From Alnus glutinosa (lineage: Eukaryota; Streptophyta; Magnoliopsida; Fagales; Betulaceae), in the NCBI RefSeq assembly GCF_958979055.1, contig NC_084899.1, forward strand, positions 25,487,501 to 25,551,500: a DNA stretch of 64,000 nucleotides, written 5' to 3'. The notes under the pieces were generated by a model. The model saw only the letters and a program-made list of their open reading frames with translations, was not told the origin of the DNA and searched no databases. Position 1 is the first letter of the stretch, and each line of letters starts with the position of its first letter. Positions 24,005 to 36,293 of this stretch are shown piece after piece. A program made the position numbers and the translations under genes.

Positions 24005-24535
24005 ATGGCTTCTTCATCCTCTCAAAATAATCTTGATCTGAATGCTGCGCCTGTAGTACCAGAAATTTGGCGCCCATTGTTCCTATCTCAGAGAGGTCCT
24101 CTTCTGACTAATGACTCTGTGATGCTGAGTGATGCAGTAGCTGCATCTGTAGCTCAAGGCATCATGACTCCTCGAGATGAAAAGTTGTTGGCTGATAGGA
24201 CCGATGCTCAAGCCATCAATGATTCTTTAGCATTCAGTATTCAGGGTGCTTCTTCGGTTTCCAATATGGCTCGCCGTCTGCAAGTTCGAGGGAACGAAAT
24301 TCAAGCGTTGAAAGTTCAAATCTTGACTTTGCAGCGAATGTATGTGGACTTTAGGCGAAGGAATCGGGTTCTTCAGCAGGAGAATAAAAGGTTGAAGAAG
24401 GTGGTGAATTCCTATGCGAAAGACTTGGAAAAGAGGTATGCTGACTTGGAGCAGAATACCAATCGTCTCCAAGAACAACACCAGGACCTCTTGCGTGTAG
24501 TCCAAAACCTCAGGGTTTTCCGCCCAGAAACTTAG
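24005..24535 (+). CDS. Antisense ORF: EAR-motif coiled-coil protein (copy 1)
   Basis: A 176-residue protein encoded antisense to the retrotransposon. The start MASSSSQNN is preferred over an upstream in-frame ATG (23966) because it has a good plant context (run of A, then ATGGC) and opens a hydrophilic N terminus. Residues about 9-16 read NLDLNAAP, which contains DLNxxP, an EAR-type repression motif that in plant regulators recruits TOPLESS-class corepressors. Residues about 95-170 are a long, highly charged heptad-like helix (from NEIQALKVQILTLQ through RNRVLQQENKRLKKV to QEQHQDLLRVV), a predicted coiled coil that would dimerise. There is no DNA-binding basic region clearly preceding it and no membrane segment. 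Antisense extra ORFs are known in some plant LTR elements; function here is unknown. An identical copy lies 5647 bp downstream. Confidence 0.7.
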   Translation: MASSSSQNNLDLNAAPVVPEIWRPLFLSQRGPLLTNDSVMLSDAVAASVAQGIMTPRDEKLLADRTDAQAINDSLAFSIQGASSVSNMARRLQVRGNEIQALKVQILTLQRMYVDFRRRNRVLQQENKRLKKVVNSYAKDLEKRYADLEQNTNRLQEQHQDLLRVVQNLRVFRPET

Positions 24536-25649
24536 TCAGGTATTCTATTCGATCTAGAAATTTTTATTTACAAAAATAAATAACTAACTGCAGTATTATG
24601 AAATACCTGTAGGTATAAGCATACCAGTATTCTCCGGGAATGGTGCAGAAAAGGTCCTGTTTTGCAAGTCTATTTTTCTTTGAATCAAAAGCAGTTCATC
24701 TTGTTAAGACAATAATTATTCTTTTACGCACCGTTCATATCATCTAATATGTCTGTAATCTATTGAACTATTTATTTCTACTCGATCTTTTACTAAGGTG
24801 TAATTTTTATATGGTACTATGTTCTTCTTTCTATTTCTGCATAATTACTATCATCCTCAAATTTCATTAGATTAAATCTTTAGTATTACTCCAATTTAGT
24901 TATGCAGTCAATCAATACTTAAATTTGCTAATCATAAACTTATCCATCAAGTAAGGATTTCTAAGAGAATCAATAAATCATATAATCAAGATTTTATTTA
25001 ACTTAAGCTCTAGAAAACCTCAATGATATATAAACTTCCCCAAAGTTCATCAGATGCATAGGGAAAGTAATCTCTCCAAAACTCATCAAATCATTTGATC
25101 AACTAATTTCCTCAAATATATATAAATCAGTAATTTACGCTTTATACACCTATCTTCAAAAGATACCAGATTTGGAATAATAGATGCATTAATCATAACA
25201 TATCTTTCCTTACATTCTAGGGTTAATTGGATAGACCTCAAAGCCTCAAAATTTATCTCTGATCCTTAGGTTATCCTTATTATGGTTATGGGAAAGTTGT
25301 ATCTCTAAGCACATGAAATATCTATAGAGTGCTTTATAAATTTACTAACTTAATATCCATAAATTATTTCAACGTATTAAACATTTGGATTCTGTAATCT
25401 ATATCTCCAAAAAGAAACATTTATGACTATGCCTCAAAAATACTAGATATCAACTCATCTTAATTCTGAAATTACTTCTATTTACATACCTCCGATTTCT
25501 TATCCCCTTACGCTAGGATCATCATCAAGGTGGAAGGTTTCTGCACTAAAATACATCACACAAAGTATTTTATAAAAATGGTTTACACCTATAGCTCTTG
25601 TGTTATTCTTAGACATCTAGGGTCAAGTCTTAAGGTCCTCAGAGCAAAC

Positions 25650-25737
25650 TGCTCTGACACCATACTGTAACTTACCCAAGTTACAGTATGACACTGAATG
25701 TTCACTAGGTCGCAGAACAACTGCTCTGATACCATAC
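25650..25737 (-). other. Primer-binding site and a second, diverged primer-site copy (unit 1)
   Basis: The primer-binding site (plus strand TGCTCTGATACCA, 25722-25734) is complementary in sense to initiator tRNA-Met and lies 3 bases from the LTR. A second copy with one change (TGCTCTGACACCA) is at 25650-25662, followed by the perfect inverted repeat ACTGTAACTT / AAGTTACAGT (25664-25687), which resembles a decayed LTR tip. The same arrangement recurs at 31297-31384. Confidence 0.85.
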
Positions 25738-28447
25738 TGTAACGCCCCGAATTTGAGCCAGCAAATTCGTAAGCAGAAACCTCCGGTTTCCACGTGACGT
25801 TATTACATCAGAGATAAACTCTCGCAGCGGAATATATTTTTAACCAACATGCTTGGATTAAATAACACATTAGAGCTTTTAAATTAAATACCTCTAGATA
25901 TTCATTAGAAAATTCTTATAACAAATACAAGGAAACAGGTGTCCATAATGACACAAAAGAATACATATAAATCATTAGCAATTTTGTCAATATAAAATGC
26001 TATAAACACAGAAGACTACAAACAAAATATAAACTATGCGTCCTTAGCTATAAAACCTCTTGAGTTCTGGTCTTTGTCTATTAACCTGCATTAACGGAAT
26101 ATATGTATATAGGAACAAAAACACAAAACAACCAAAGTGAGTCCACTGTTTCCAATAATACGGTGAATACTGATTTACTTAATAAATTCTCTTAACATGC
26201 AGTTATGGCTTTATAGCCATGCGTATAATGCAAATGTATGAGTTGTATGAATATGCATCGTAGTAACCATTTAGTTTGTATTTTATGATCATCTTTCTTC
26301 AGACCTCTCGTTCTAGGTTATCAGAACCCGTTCACGTCCGTTGCCTCCCACTTAAAGTCTTACCTGTTTTTACTGGAATCCTACCGGTCCCAGCATTAGT
26401 TATATATTAAGACTTCGGACTCGCACTTTTTAGGGTTCACTGATGAGCCTTTCTTCCCCTTGCTACTACATCAGCTTTGGTTTTTTAACCCCCCAAGTCA
26501 ACTGATGCACTGGCTATCTTATCAGCCGTATTTTATTATTTTAGACACAATATGCTATGCATGATCGGCCACATGCAATGAACAAATTAAATAAAACAAT
26601 AAACACAATATTATGGAAAAACCACCAGCTTCGTTCTCAGTAAGTATAGAAATACTTACAGCCAATTCATGCAGTCTCTCAAGTCATCATCTGAAAAATT
26701 ATAGGTATATCCACACAAAGTGTTAACATCATTTAGCACAAATCCTAATTCTATTTATAAAACCTCTTTGCCTAATGTTATTATTATTCTTAGTTTTAAC
26801 ACTTAAACCATCCTCTAATATTTTTAATAGCACCGATTATTCATTTTCCATATTATTCTACATATGATTTAAACACTCAATAAATATAATATACATTAAT
26901 AAGTTATTTATCAAAATATTCAATTCTATATTTATCAAAGTTATAATCTAAAATACTTATTAATTGATTTCATGTAAGTATATACCATTAAGTTAATTAA
27001 AAACCCAGAAACTCACATTAAGGATTTTACTAGAAAATCTAGTGAAAACGGTGAGTTTGGTCACGGGAAGTCGCCGGAAAGGTTACCGGAAAAGTCGCCG
27101 GAAGACTCTGCCGGAGACGGGTCACCGGCGGGTCGGGTCTCCGGGTTCAGGTCATGGTTGGATCACTGCTGGGTCAGGCTCAGCGGGTCTGGGCTGAAAT
27201 TGGTTCGTGGGCCGACTGGGTTGGGCTTGCTTGCTGGGATGGGCTGGACTGGGCTCAGCTACTGCTTGCTGGACTGGGCTCACGGGTCACGGGTTGGGCC
27301 GGGGTTCACGGGTTCAGCTGGATCGTCTGGGTTGGGCCGAGGTTCACGGGTCTGGTCTGAATCGCAGCTGGAATGGGCTTCTGGGTCGGTGGTCTTCACG
27401 GCTGGGTCATGGATCATGGCTGGATCACGCACGGGTTCGTTGGGTTCATGGTTTCACGGCTGGGTTGGACGGGTCGTGGTTCACGGCTCCACGATCGGGT
27501 CCTGGGTCACGCCGGGATGGGATGGGCTCTGCTGGGTGACGCCGTCCGCCAGCCATCGGTGCTGAGTTGTGGGTTTTGGCTGGGCTCACGCCGGATCTTC
27601 GGGTTTGCTTGGGGTTCACGGCTTCGGGTCTCTCATCTTCTCTCTCTCGGTCTGCTACAATCGGCCGGGACTCTACTGAAGGATCGGCCGGATCTCCCTC
27701 TCTGCCTCTGTTTCTCTCTTCATTTCACTCCTTCTTTCTCTCTCAAATTCTGCTTCTCTCTCAATTCTCTACTTACTCTTAATCTCTTGCTTGCTTCTAT
27801 TTCTCATCTCATCTCATCTCATCTCATCTCATCTCTTTCTCTCAACTCACTCTCCTACTCTCAATCTCAATTCCTCATATGCATCGGGACAGCAAAGAAT
27901 AAGAGACAGTGGGGGAGGAAATTAAGAAGATCAGAAGGAAGAAGCTTAGTTCATGGGAGGTGCGAGTATTTTCTGAAGGGAAACAGACAGTTTTAAAAGA
28001 ATAAGTGTCGGCAAGAATGTCGGCAATGGATTATAGCAGGTGGACGGCTGATTAAAAATAATCAATTTATGAATAAATAAATATAAACACTGTCGGTGGA
28101 AGAGAGTGTCGGTAAGCATTTTATCAGAAAATGCATCGAATCACCTGCAGATATTATTGCAGATTTAGGTATTTTTACACTAGGTCTTTATTAATAATAA
28201 TTCACTAGAGTGTAATTTTAAACCCGTTTTGAGTCTAGTTCGTTTCATAGGTAATATTATTATCTCAATAATATTTAAACATAATAAATTTATAAACCAA
28301 ATATATATTGTACATATTACACATTAATATTATTTATTAATATTATTATGCCAATTAGTCTACTGAATAATTCCGTCAGTCTATTCATTTAATCTTAAAT
28401 TCTAGTTTAAGACATTAATTGCATTACTAAAAATCTGGGGCGCTACA
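25738..28447 (-). repeat. LTR copy 2 (shared middle LTR)
   Basis: Same ends and, in the stretches compared, the same sequence as copies 1 and 3. It serves as 3' LTR of one unit and 5' LTR of the next. Confidence 0.95.
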
Positions 28448-31384
28448 TTCTTCCCCCCTTAATGGAATTTCGTCCCCGAAATTCGTAAACTATGCTTCGC
28501 ATAAAGTTTACACTAAGTAGGAAAGATTTAGATTCTAAAATCTTAAGTCTAGTGATACAGATTTTTTTATGTGAAGCATCTAATTTATTAGACACAAAAA
28601 AAAAAAATAAACAAGTATACCGCACCGTGTGATAGTTATCAAATATAATATTTTAAGCTCATAATAACAAGAAGTATAATAGATCAAACAAATGTGTAGC
28701 TTGAAGAAGGGAAAATATTCATTTCTCATTATAGGAAAATTTCTCGTACAACAAATCCCTTTTATGAGGATGTTTTCTGATAATCTTGGTGGAAAGCTTG
28801 CCAAATGAGAACATGGAAGCCTCGAAGGAGAGGAAGGTGGGGAAGGTGAAGAAAGCAAAGAAGTCAAGGCAAGCAATCCGGAAAGGATATGAGTGCGGTA
28901 CTCATATCGTGGTGCTCTCTCTCTTCTGTCACAGATCGCCATCACCGGATTGAGAGTAGATGCTAGAAAATTTTATGGTGATGCGAAGGAAGAGAAAGAT
29001 ACTTCATCTCAGAAGCATGATCAAGGATAATCCTGCTTCTAGATGTTAAGATCAAGGATAGTCCTGCTTCGTTGTTTGTGAATCTGGTTGTGATGCTGCA
29101 TTTTTCTTGATTTAGGTTTGAGGTGGTGGTACTACATCTTCTATCTCAGGAGCGATGATAAGTTTAGACCAGAAGAAGATTTGGCTCTCAAAGTGTGAAG
29201 GGTTGAGAGCTGAAAGGTGTGCTTTGCAAGAGGGAAGACGAATGAATTTATAGAGATTTGAGAGGAAACGGTGCAAGTGGTGCCGACAGTGGGTCGTGAA
29301 ACGCTCTCTCCTTTTCTCGGAATGCTCATCCAGCTCTATCTCGAGATGCTCTTCCAGCTCTGCAAGGTGCGAAAAGTGCGGCGAGAAATCCGGAAAAGCC
29401 ATTGGGTGAATTCGGAATTCGAGAAGGTGAAAAGGGTGAAAGTTGAAAAATGAGAGAGCTCGTGATTCGAGAGCTGTCTGCTAGTGGTAGTGGCAGCTAC
29501 GCTCAGAATGACGTTTGATTAGACTGCGTCTCATTCACTGATTAAGTTCTCTTTTCTTCCTTCAGATCTTTCGAATAACCGCTTCATTTCTTTCTTTTCT
29601 CCATCAGGTCCTTTGAGGAGTATCATCATTTTCTTAGTTTTCCAAAAAAAAATGGCTTCTTCATCCTCTCAAAATAATCTTGATCTGAATGCTGCGCCTG
29701 TAGTACCAGAAATTTGGCGCCCATTGTTCCTATCTCAGAGAGGTCCTCTTCTGACTAATGACTCTGTGATGCTGAGTGATGCAGTAGCTGCATCTGTAGC
29801 TCAAGGCATCATGACTCCTCGAGATGAAAAGTTGTTGGCTGATAGGACCGATGCTCAAGCCATCAATGATTCTTTAGCATTCAGTATTCAGGGTGCTTCT
29901 TCGGTTTCCAATATGGCTCGCCGTCTGCAAGTTCGAGGGAACGAAATTCAAGCGTTGAAAGTTCAAATCTTGACTTTGCAGCGAATGTATGTGGACTTTA
30001 GGCGAAGGAATCGGGTTCTTCAGCAGGAGAATAAAAGGTTGAAGAAGGTGGTGAATTCCTATGCGAAAGACTTGGAAAAGAGGTATGCTGACTTGGAGCA
30101 GAATACCAATCGTCTCCAAGAACAACACCAGGACCTCTTGCGTGTAGTCCAAAACCTCAGGGTTTTCCGCCCAGAAACTTAGTCAGGTATTCTATTCGAT
30201 CTAGAAATTTTTATTTACAAAAATAAATAACTAACTGCAGTATTATGAAATACCTGTAGGTATAAGCATACCAGTATTCTCCGGGAATGGTGCAGAAAAG
30301 GTCCTGTTTTGCAAGTCTATTTTTCTTTGAATCAAAAGCAGTTCATCTTGTTAAGACAATAATTATTCTTTTACGCACCGTTCATATCATCTAATATGTC
30401 TGTAATCTATTGAACTATTTATTTCTACTCGATCTTTTACTAAGGTGTAATTTTTATATGGTACTATGTTCTTCTTTCTATTTCTGCATAATTACTATCA
30501 TCCTCAAATTTCATTAGATTAAATCTTTAGTATTACTCCAATTTAGTTATGCAGTCAATCAATACTTAAATTTGCTAATCATAAACTTATCCATCAAGTA
30601 AGGATTTCTAAGAGAATCAATAAATCATATAATCAAGATTTTATTTAACTTAAGCTCTAGAAAACCTCAATGATATATAAACTTCCCCAAAGTTCATCAG
30701 ATGCATAGGGAAAGTAATCTCTCCAAAACTCATCAAATCATTTGATCAACTAATTTCCTCAAATATATATAAATCAGTAATTTACGCTTTATACACCTAT
30801 CTTCAAAAGATACCAGATTTGGAATAATAGATGCATTAATCATAACATATCTTTCCTTACATTCTAGGGTTAATTGGATAGACCTCAAAGCCTCAAAATT
30901 TATCTCTGATCCTTAGGTTATCCTTATTATGGTTATGGGAAAGTTGTATCTCTAAGCACATGAAATATCTATAGAGTGCTTTATAAATTTACTAACTTAA
31001 TATCCATAAATTATTTCAACGTATTAAACATTTGGATTCTGTAATCTATATCTCCAAAAAGAAACATTTATGACTATGCCTCAAAAATACTAGATATCAA
31101 CTCATCTTAATTCTGAAATTACTTCTATTTACATACCTCCGATTTCTTATCCCCTTACGCTAGGATCATCATCAAGGTGGAAGGTTTCTGCACTAAAATA
31201 CATCACACAAAGTATTTTATAAAAATGGTTTACACCTATAGCTCTTGTGTTATTCTTAGACATCTAGGGTCAAGTCTTAAGGTCCTCAGAGCAAACTGCT
31301 CTGACACCATACTGTAACTTACCCAAGTTACAGTATGACACTGAATGTTCACTAGGTCGCAGAACAACTGCTCTGATACCATAC
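28448..31384 (-). other. Internal domain 2 of the non-autonomous element
   Basis: An exact positional copy of internal domain 1, including the purine tract at 28448-28462, the antisense ORF and the double primer-site region at 31297-31381. Confidence 0.85.
29652..30182 (+). CDS. Antisense ORF: EAR-motif coiled-coil protein (copy 2)
   Basis: The encoded protein is identical to the 24005-24535 product (176 residues, N-terminal DLNAAP motif, C-terminal coiled coil). The second copy is intact, which either means the duplication is very recent or that the assembly repeated the unit. Confidence 0.7.
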   Translation: MASSSSQNNLDLNAAPVVPEIWRPLFLSQRGPLLTNDSVMLSDAVAASVAQGIMTPRDEKLLADRTDAQAINDSLAFSIQGASSVSNMARRLQVRGNEIQALKVQILTLQRMYVDFRRRNRVLQQENKRLKKVVNSYAKDLEKRYADLEQNTNRLQEQHQDLLRVVQNLRVFRPET

Positions 31385-34094
31385 TGTAACGCCCCGAATT
31401 TGAGCCAGCAAATTCGTAAGCAGAAACCTCCGGTTTCCACGTGACGTTATTACATCAGAGATAAACTCTCGCAGCGGAATATATTTTTAACCAACATGCT
31501 TGGATTAAATAACACATTAGAGCTTTTAAATTAAATACCTCTAGATATTCATTAGAAAATTCTTATAACAAATACAAGGAAACAGGTGTCCATAATGACA
31601 CAAAAGAATACATATAAATCATTAGCAATTTTGTCAATATAAAATGCTATAAACACAGAAGACTACAAACAAAATATAAACTATGCGTCCTTAGCTATAA
31701 AACCTCTTGAGTTCTGGTCTTTGTCTATTAACCTGCATTAACGGAATATATGTATATAGGAACAAAAACACAAAACAACCAAAGTGAGTCCACTGTTTCC
31801 AATAATACGGTGAATACTGATTTACTTAATAAATTCTCTTAACATGCAGTTATGGCTTTATAGCCATGCGTATAATGCAAATGTATGAGTTGTATGAATA
31901 TGCATCGTAGTAACCATTTAGTTTGTATTTTATGATCATCTTTCTTCAGACCTCTCGTTCTAGGTTATCAGAACCCGTTCACGTCCGTTGCCTCCCACTT
32001 AAAGTCTTACCTGTTTTTACTGGAATCCTACCGGTCCCAGCATTAGTTATATATTAAGACTTCGGACTCGCACTTTTTAGGGTTCACTGATGAGCCTTTC
32101 TTCCCCTTGCTACTACATCAGCTTTGGTTTTTTAACCCCCCAAGTCAACTGATGCACTGGCTATCTTATCAGCCGTATTTTATTATTTTAGACACAATAT
32201 GCTATGCATGATCGGCCACATGCAATGAACAAATTAAATAAAACAATAAACACAATATTATGGAAAAACCACCAGCTTCGTTCTCAGTAAGTATAGAAAT
32301 ACTTACAGCCAATTCATGCAGTCTCTCAAGTCATCATCTGAAAAATTATAGGTATATCCACACAAAGTGTTAACATCATTTAGCACAAATCCTAATTCTA
32401 TTTATAAAACCTCTTTGCCTAATGTTATTATTATTCTTAGTTTTAACACTTAAACCATCCTCTAATATTTTTAATAGCACCGATTATTCATTTTCCATAT
32501 TATTCTACATATGATTTAAACACTCAATAAATATAATATACATTAATAAGTTATTTATCAAAATATTCAATTCTATATTTATCAAAGTTATAATCTAAAA
32601 TACTTATTAATTGATTTCATGTAAGTATATACCATTAAGTTAATTAAAAACCCAGAAACTCACATTAAGGATTTTACTAGAAAATCTAGTGAAAACGGTG
32701 AGTTTGGTCACGGGAAGTCGCCGGAAAGGTTACCGGAAAAGTCGCCGGAAGACTCTGCCGGAGACGGGTCACCGGCGGGTCGGGTCTCCGGGTTCAGGTC
32801 ATGGTTGGATCACTGCTGGGTCAGGCTCAGCGGGTCTGGGCTGAAATTGGTTCGTGGGCCGACTGGGTTGGGCTTGCTTGCTGGGATGGGCTGGACTGGG
32901 CTCAGCTACTGCTTGCTGGACTGGGCTCACGGGTCACGGGTTGGGCCGGGGTTCACGGGTTCAGCTGGATCGTCTGGGTTGGGCCGAGGTTCACGGGTCT
33001 GGTCTGAATCGCAGCTGGAATGGGCTTCTGGGTCGGTGGTCTTCACGGCTGGGTCATGGATCATGGCTGGATCACGCACGGGTTCGTTGGGTTCATGGTT
33101 TCACGGCTGGGTTGGACGGGTCGTGGTTCACGGCTCCACGATCGGGTCCTGGGTCACGCCGGGATGGGATGGGCTCTGCTGGGTGACGCCGTCCGCCAGC
33201 CATCGGTGCTGAGTTGTGGGTTTTGGCTGGGCTCACGCCGGATCTTCGGGTTTGCTTGGGGTTCACGGCTTCGGGTCTCTCATCTTCTCTCTCTCGGTCT
33301 GCTACAATCGGCCGGGACTCTACTGAAGGATCGGCCGGATCTCCCTCTCTGCCTCTGTTTCTCTCTTCATTTCACTCCTTCTTTCTCTCTCAAATTCTGC
33401 TTCTCTCTCAATTCTCTACTTACTCTTAATCTCTTGCTTGCTTCTATTTCTCATCTCATCTCATCTCATCTCATCTCATCTCTTTCTCTCAACTCACTCT
33501 CCTACTCTCAATCTCAATTCCTCATATGCATCGGGACAGCAAAGAATAAGAGACAGTGGGGGAGGAAATTAAGAAGATCAGAAGGAAGAAGCTTAGTTCA
33601 TGGGAGGTGCGAGTATTTTCTGAAGGGAAACAGACAGTTTTAAAAGAATAAGTGTCGGCAAGAATGTCGGCAATGGATTATAGCAGGTGGACGGCTGATT
33701 AAAAATAATCAATTTATGAATAAATAAATATAAACACTGTCGGTGGAAGAGAGTGTCGGTAAGCATTTTATCAGAAAATGCATCGAATCACCTGCAGATA
33801 TTATTGCAGATTTAGGTATTTTTACACTAGGTCTTTATTAATAATAATTCACTAGAGTGTAATTTTAAACCCGTTTTGAGTCTAGTTCGTTTCATAGGTA
33901 ATATTATTATCTCAATAATATTTAAACATAATAAATTTATAAACCAAATATATATTGTACATATTACACATTAATATTATTTATTAATATTATTATGCCA
34001 ATTAGTCTACTGAATAATTCCGTCAGTCTATTCATTTAATCTTAAATTCTAGTTTAAGACATTAATTGCATTACTAAAAATCTGGGGCGCTACA
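31385..34094 (-). repeat. LTR copy 3 (5'-most LTR of the array)
   Basis: Ends GGGGCGCTACA on the plus strand and is followed by the target duplication GTCTC at 34095-34099. Confidence 0.95.
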
Positions 34095-34596
34095 GTCTCA
34101 TAGTTTGAGTAGGAAACTCAAAACACAATCCAATAAGGAAAAGGACTCCAAATCCGTCCAGATTTGCGGTCTTTTATTGTGGGATACTTTTGGCATAGTA
34201 GATGTCAGAATTAGGAATATCCTATTTCACAATGATTTGTATAAAATTGAGTTATCTTTCCAACGCCACTTGATTCACCTTAATCGGATACTTGAGCTGA
34301 AAGTTATGGTTAAAATGCTGTAACATGTGCAGAATCTGAATTCTAATCCGATTTTGACTCCAATTAGAGAAATTCCGATTTAGTCCTCTCCTTGATTTGG
34401 TTGAACATAACCACATCATCTAAGTCTTCTCAAAGTGTGCTTTCTTTCACCATAGAGCTATTGTTTTCTCTCAATGACCTGCAAAATACTAAAATACCAA
34501 AATTAACCAAAAAACATTAGAAAATAACAAAATTAAAGGTTTAATAAATGCAAATTAAGGGGTCCACATATGCAATATTTGGCTCTCATCAGTATG

Positions 34597-35791
34597 CATC
34601 TAACATCAGTCGGTGTGTGAACAAGCTGCCCGGCAAGCTTTCGGGAATGAAAAGCCACGATTCTCATGTCTTCTTACAGCGCTTACTTCCTGGTGCAATC
34701 CGTGGGTATGTAAAGCTTGAAATACAAACAACGTTTACTAAGTTGAGTACTTTTTTTAAGCATTTGTGTGTACAGACATTGAAAGTAGATGTCTTGAAGC
34801 AAATGAATGACAACATTGTCATTATCTTGTGCAAGTTGGAACAAATATTTCCACCTATGTTTTTTGACATTATGGTCCATGTAGCAATTCATTTACAACG
34901 ACAGGCTGAGCTTGCAGGACCAGTGCAATATCATTGGATGTATCCAATTGAAAGGACACTTGGTATATATAGGAGGTATGTGCGGAACAAAGCCCGAACG
35001 AAGGGTTCAATTGCTGAGTGCTACGTCGCTGATGAGTGTTTGACCTTTTGCTCAATGTATCTTCGTGATATTGAGACAAGATGGAATCGTGCCGAGAGAA
35101 GTGCTGACATCGGCCGAGAAGAAAAGGAAGAAGAGTTGGATGTGTTTAGTCAACAAGTCTGACCGTTGGGTGCAGCGAAATTGGTAACACTTGATGAGAA
35201 TCTTTTTGCAATGGCTAAATGGTATGTGCTTAGCAATTGTAAGGACACCGCTTTATACTTGGAGTAAGTGTAGTAATAGAGATTTCTTATCATTACTTTA
35301 TGTTTACTCATATCACAAGATGACAACTAACATTTTATTTCGGATATTTATGCAGTGAACACTATCAGTTGATCGAACGAGATGGTTGCCATGACATTCA
35401 GAAGAAGCATGAGGCTAATTTCGAGTGTTGGTTTAAAGATAATATATACCGTAGTGGGCACAATGCAAAATATGTCTCAAAACCATTATATGATCTCGCA
35501 TACGGGGCTGAGCGTCAAGTTAGATCTTATAAAGGTTGTATTGTGAATGAGGTTAGGTTCCACACAAAAGAATGTGCACAAAATCGTACTACCCAGAACA
35601 GAGGAGTTGTTGTTCGAGGTGAGCACGACGGGTTGATCATTGAGTGCTATGGTGAGCTGTGGAACATTCTTGAGTTACGTTATCCTGGCACAAATCGGGT
35701 GTTCTTGTTTGAGTGTGATTGGTGGGGACACTGGGAGTACGATAGGAAGGAAAATAGACAACGGCTTTACGATTGTGAATACTTCTCGTAA
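34597..35791 (+). pseudogene. CACTA transposase, C-terminal part (DUF4218 and DUF4216 regions)
   Basis: Continues the TNP2-type frame interrupted at 19249. The first exon (34597 to about 35257) has the DUF4218-type phrases KLPGKLSGMKSHDSHVF, HVAIHLQRQAELAGPVQY and IERTLGIYRRYVRNKA. An in-frame TGA at about 35161 replaces a codon that is Arg in relatives (CGA to TGA). A donor (GTAAGTG, about 35264) and an acceptor (TTTATGCAG, ending 35354) frame a short intron, giving the join LDEHYQLIER. The second exon has the DUF4216 block, including YVSKPLYDLAYGAE and VFLFECDWWG. The frame ends at 35791 by a frameshift. Confidence 0.85.
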
Positions 35792-36293
35792 ATGGTACGA
35801 GTTTGACCTATTCATTTTAGCAACTCAAGCTGCGCAAGTGTTTAACTTGAATGATCTCAAATTAGGTGATAATTAGAAAGTGGTGTAGAAGTTGACCAAT
35901 AGAAACATATACGATGTTCCAGCAATAGTGGAGAGAGATGATGACCAAGGTATGAACGTTGATGTATACCAAGAACGAGTATGTGATGGGAGCAATATTG
36001 CCATTGTTGAAGACTCCACTATTTTATGTAGAGATGATGCAACAATACCTATTGATGAATTATATGTGCAACTTGATCCAAACTTGTTCGTTGGCAATAA
36101 CCCGCCGATTGAAGAATACGACACAAACTCCAACGGGGAGGAGGAGTTATCTAGCAACAATGATACGGACTCTGAACATGCAGACGACTCTGATCATAAA
36201 GATTCATCTTCAAGCGACAGTGATGCAGAATATGATGATGGCATGTGTAAATATAATGTATTACACTTCTCTTTCCTTATCATTAAGGTGTAA
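35792..36293 (+). pseudogene. Acidic C-terminal tail of the CACTA transposase, frameshifted
   Basis: After the shift the coding resumes in other frames: RKWYEFDLFILATQAAQVF (about 35790-35850), then NRNIYDVPAIVERDDDQ and a very acidic Ser/Asp-rich tail (about 36100-36240). Acidic tails are usual at the end of these proteins. It shows that essentially the whole gene was once present. Confidence 0.65.

Larger units (their letters stand above)
22816..25737 (-). other. Internal domain 1 of the non-autonomous element
   Basis: About 2.9 kb between LTR copies 1 and 2. Neither strand shows Gag, protease, reverse transcriptase, RNase H or integrase motifs. The only convincing long coding stretch is the plus-strand (antisense) ORF at 24005-24535. 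A 96-residue minus-strand frame at 23465-23755 is open but unrecognised. The last 1.1 kb toward the primer site is AT-rich and non-coding. Confidence 0.85.
20091..34094 (-). mobile_element. Triple-LTR tandem array of a non-autonomous LTR retrotransposon
   Basis: Order on the minus strand: LTR, internal, LTR, internal, LTR. The three LTRs (20091-22800, 25738-28447, 31385-34094; 2710 bp each) and two internal regions (2937 bp) repeat with an exact period of 5647 bp, and every stretch compared looks identical. The whole array is flanked by one 5-bp duplication, GTCTC (20086-20090 and 34095-34099). On the minus strand the LTR starts TGTAGCGCCCC and ends GGGGCGTTACA. A primer site for initiator tRNA-Met (TGGTATCAGAGCA) lies 3 bases inside the 5' LTR and a purine tract (AAGGGGGGAAGAA) directly before the 3' LTR. 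There is no gag or pol, so it depends on another element for movement. Confidence 0.95.
19250..34591 (-). mobile_element. Solo LTR of a Ty3/gypsy-type element (itself split by a second insertion)
   Basis: The inserted DNA begins TGATGTGAAAATTTT and ends TTTGGCTCTCATCA, with GTATG directly repeated at 19245-19249 and 34592-34596. Removing the insertion and one GTATG restores the transposase frame (FPDGY joined to ASNISR). Read on the minus strand it has TG...CA ends and the gypsy-LTR phrase GGGATCGACCTCGCACTTGC near its 3' end. After subtracting the nested array and its duplication about 1.33 kb remains, with no internal coding region, primer site or second LTR, so it is a solo LTR. Confidence 0.85.
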
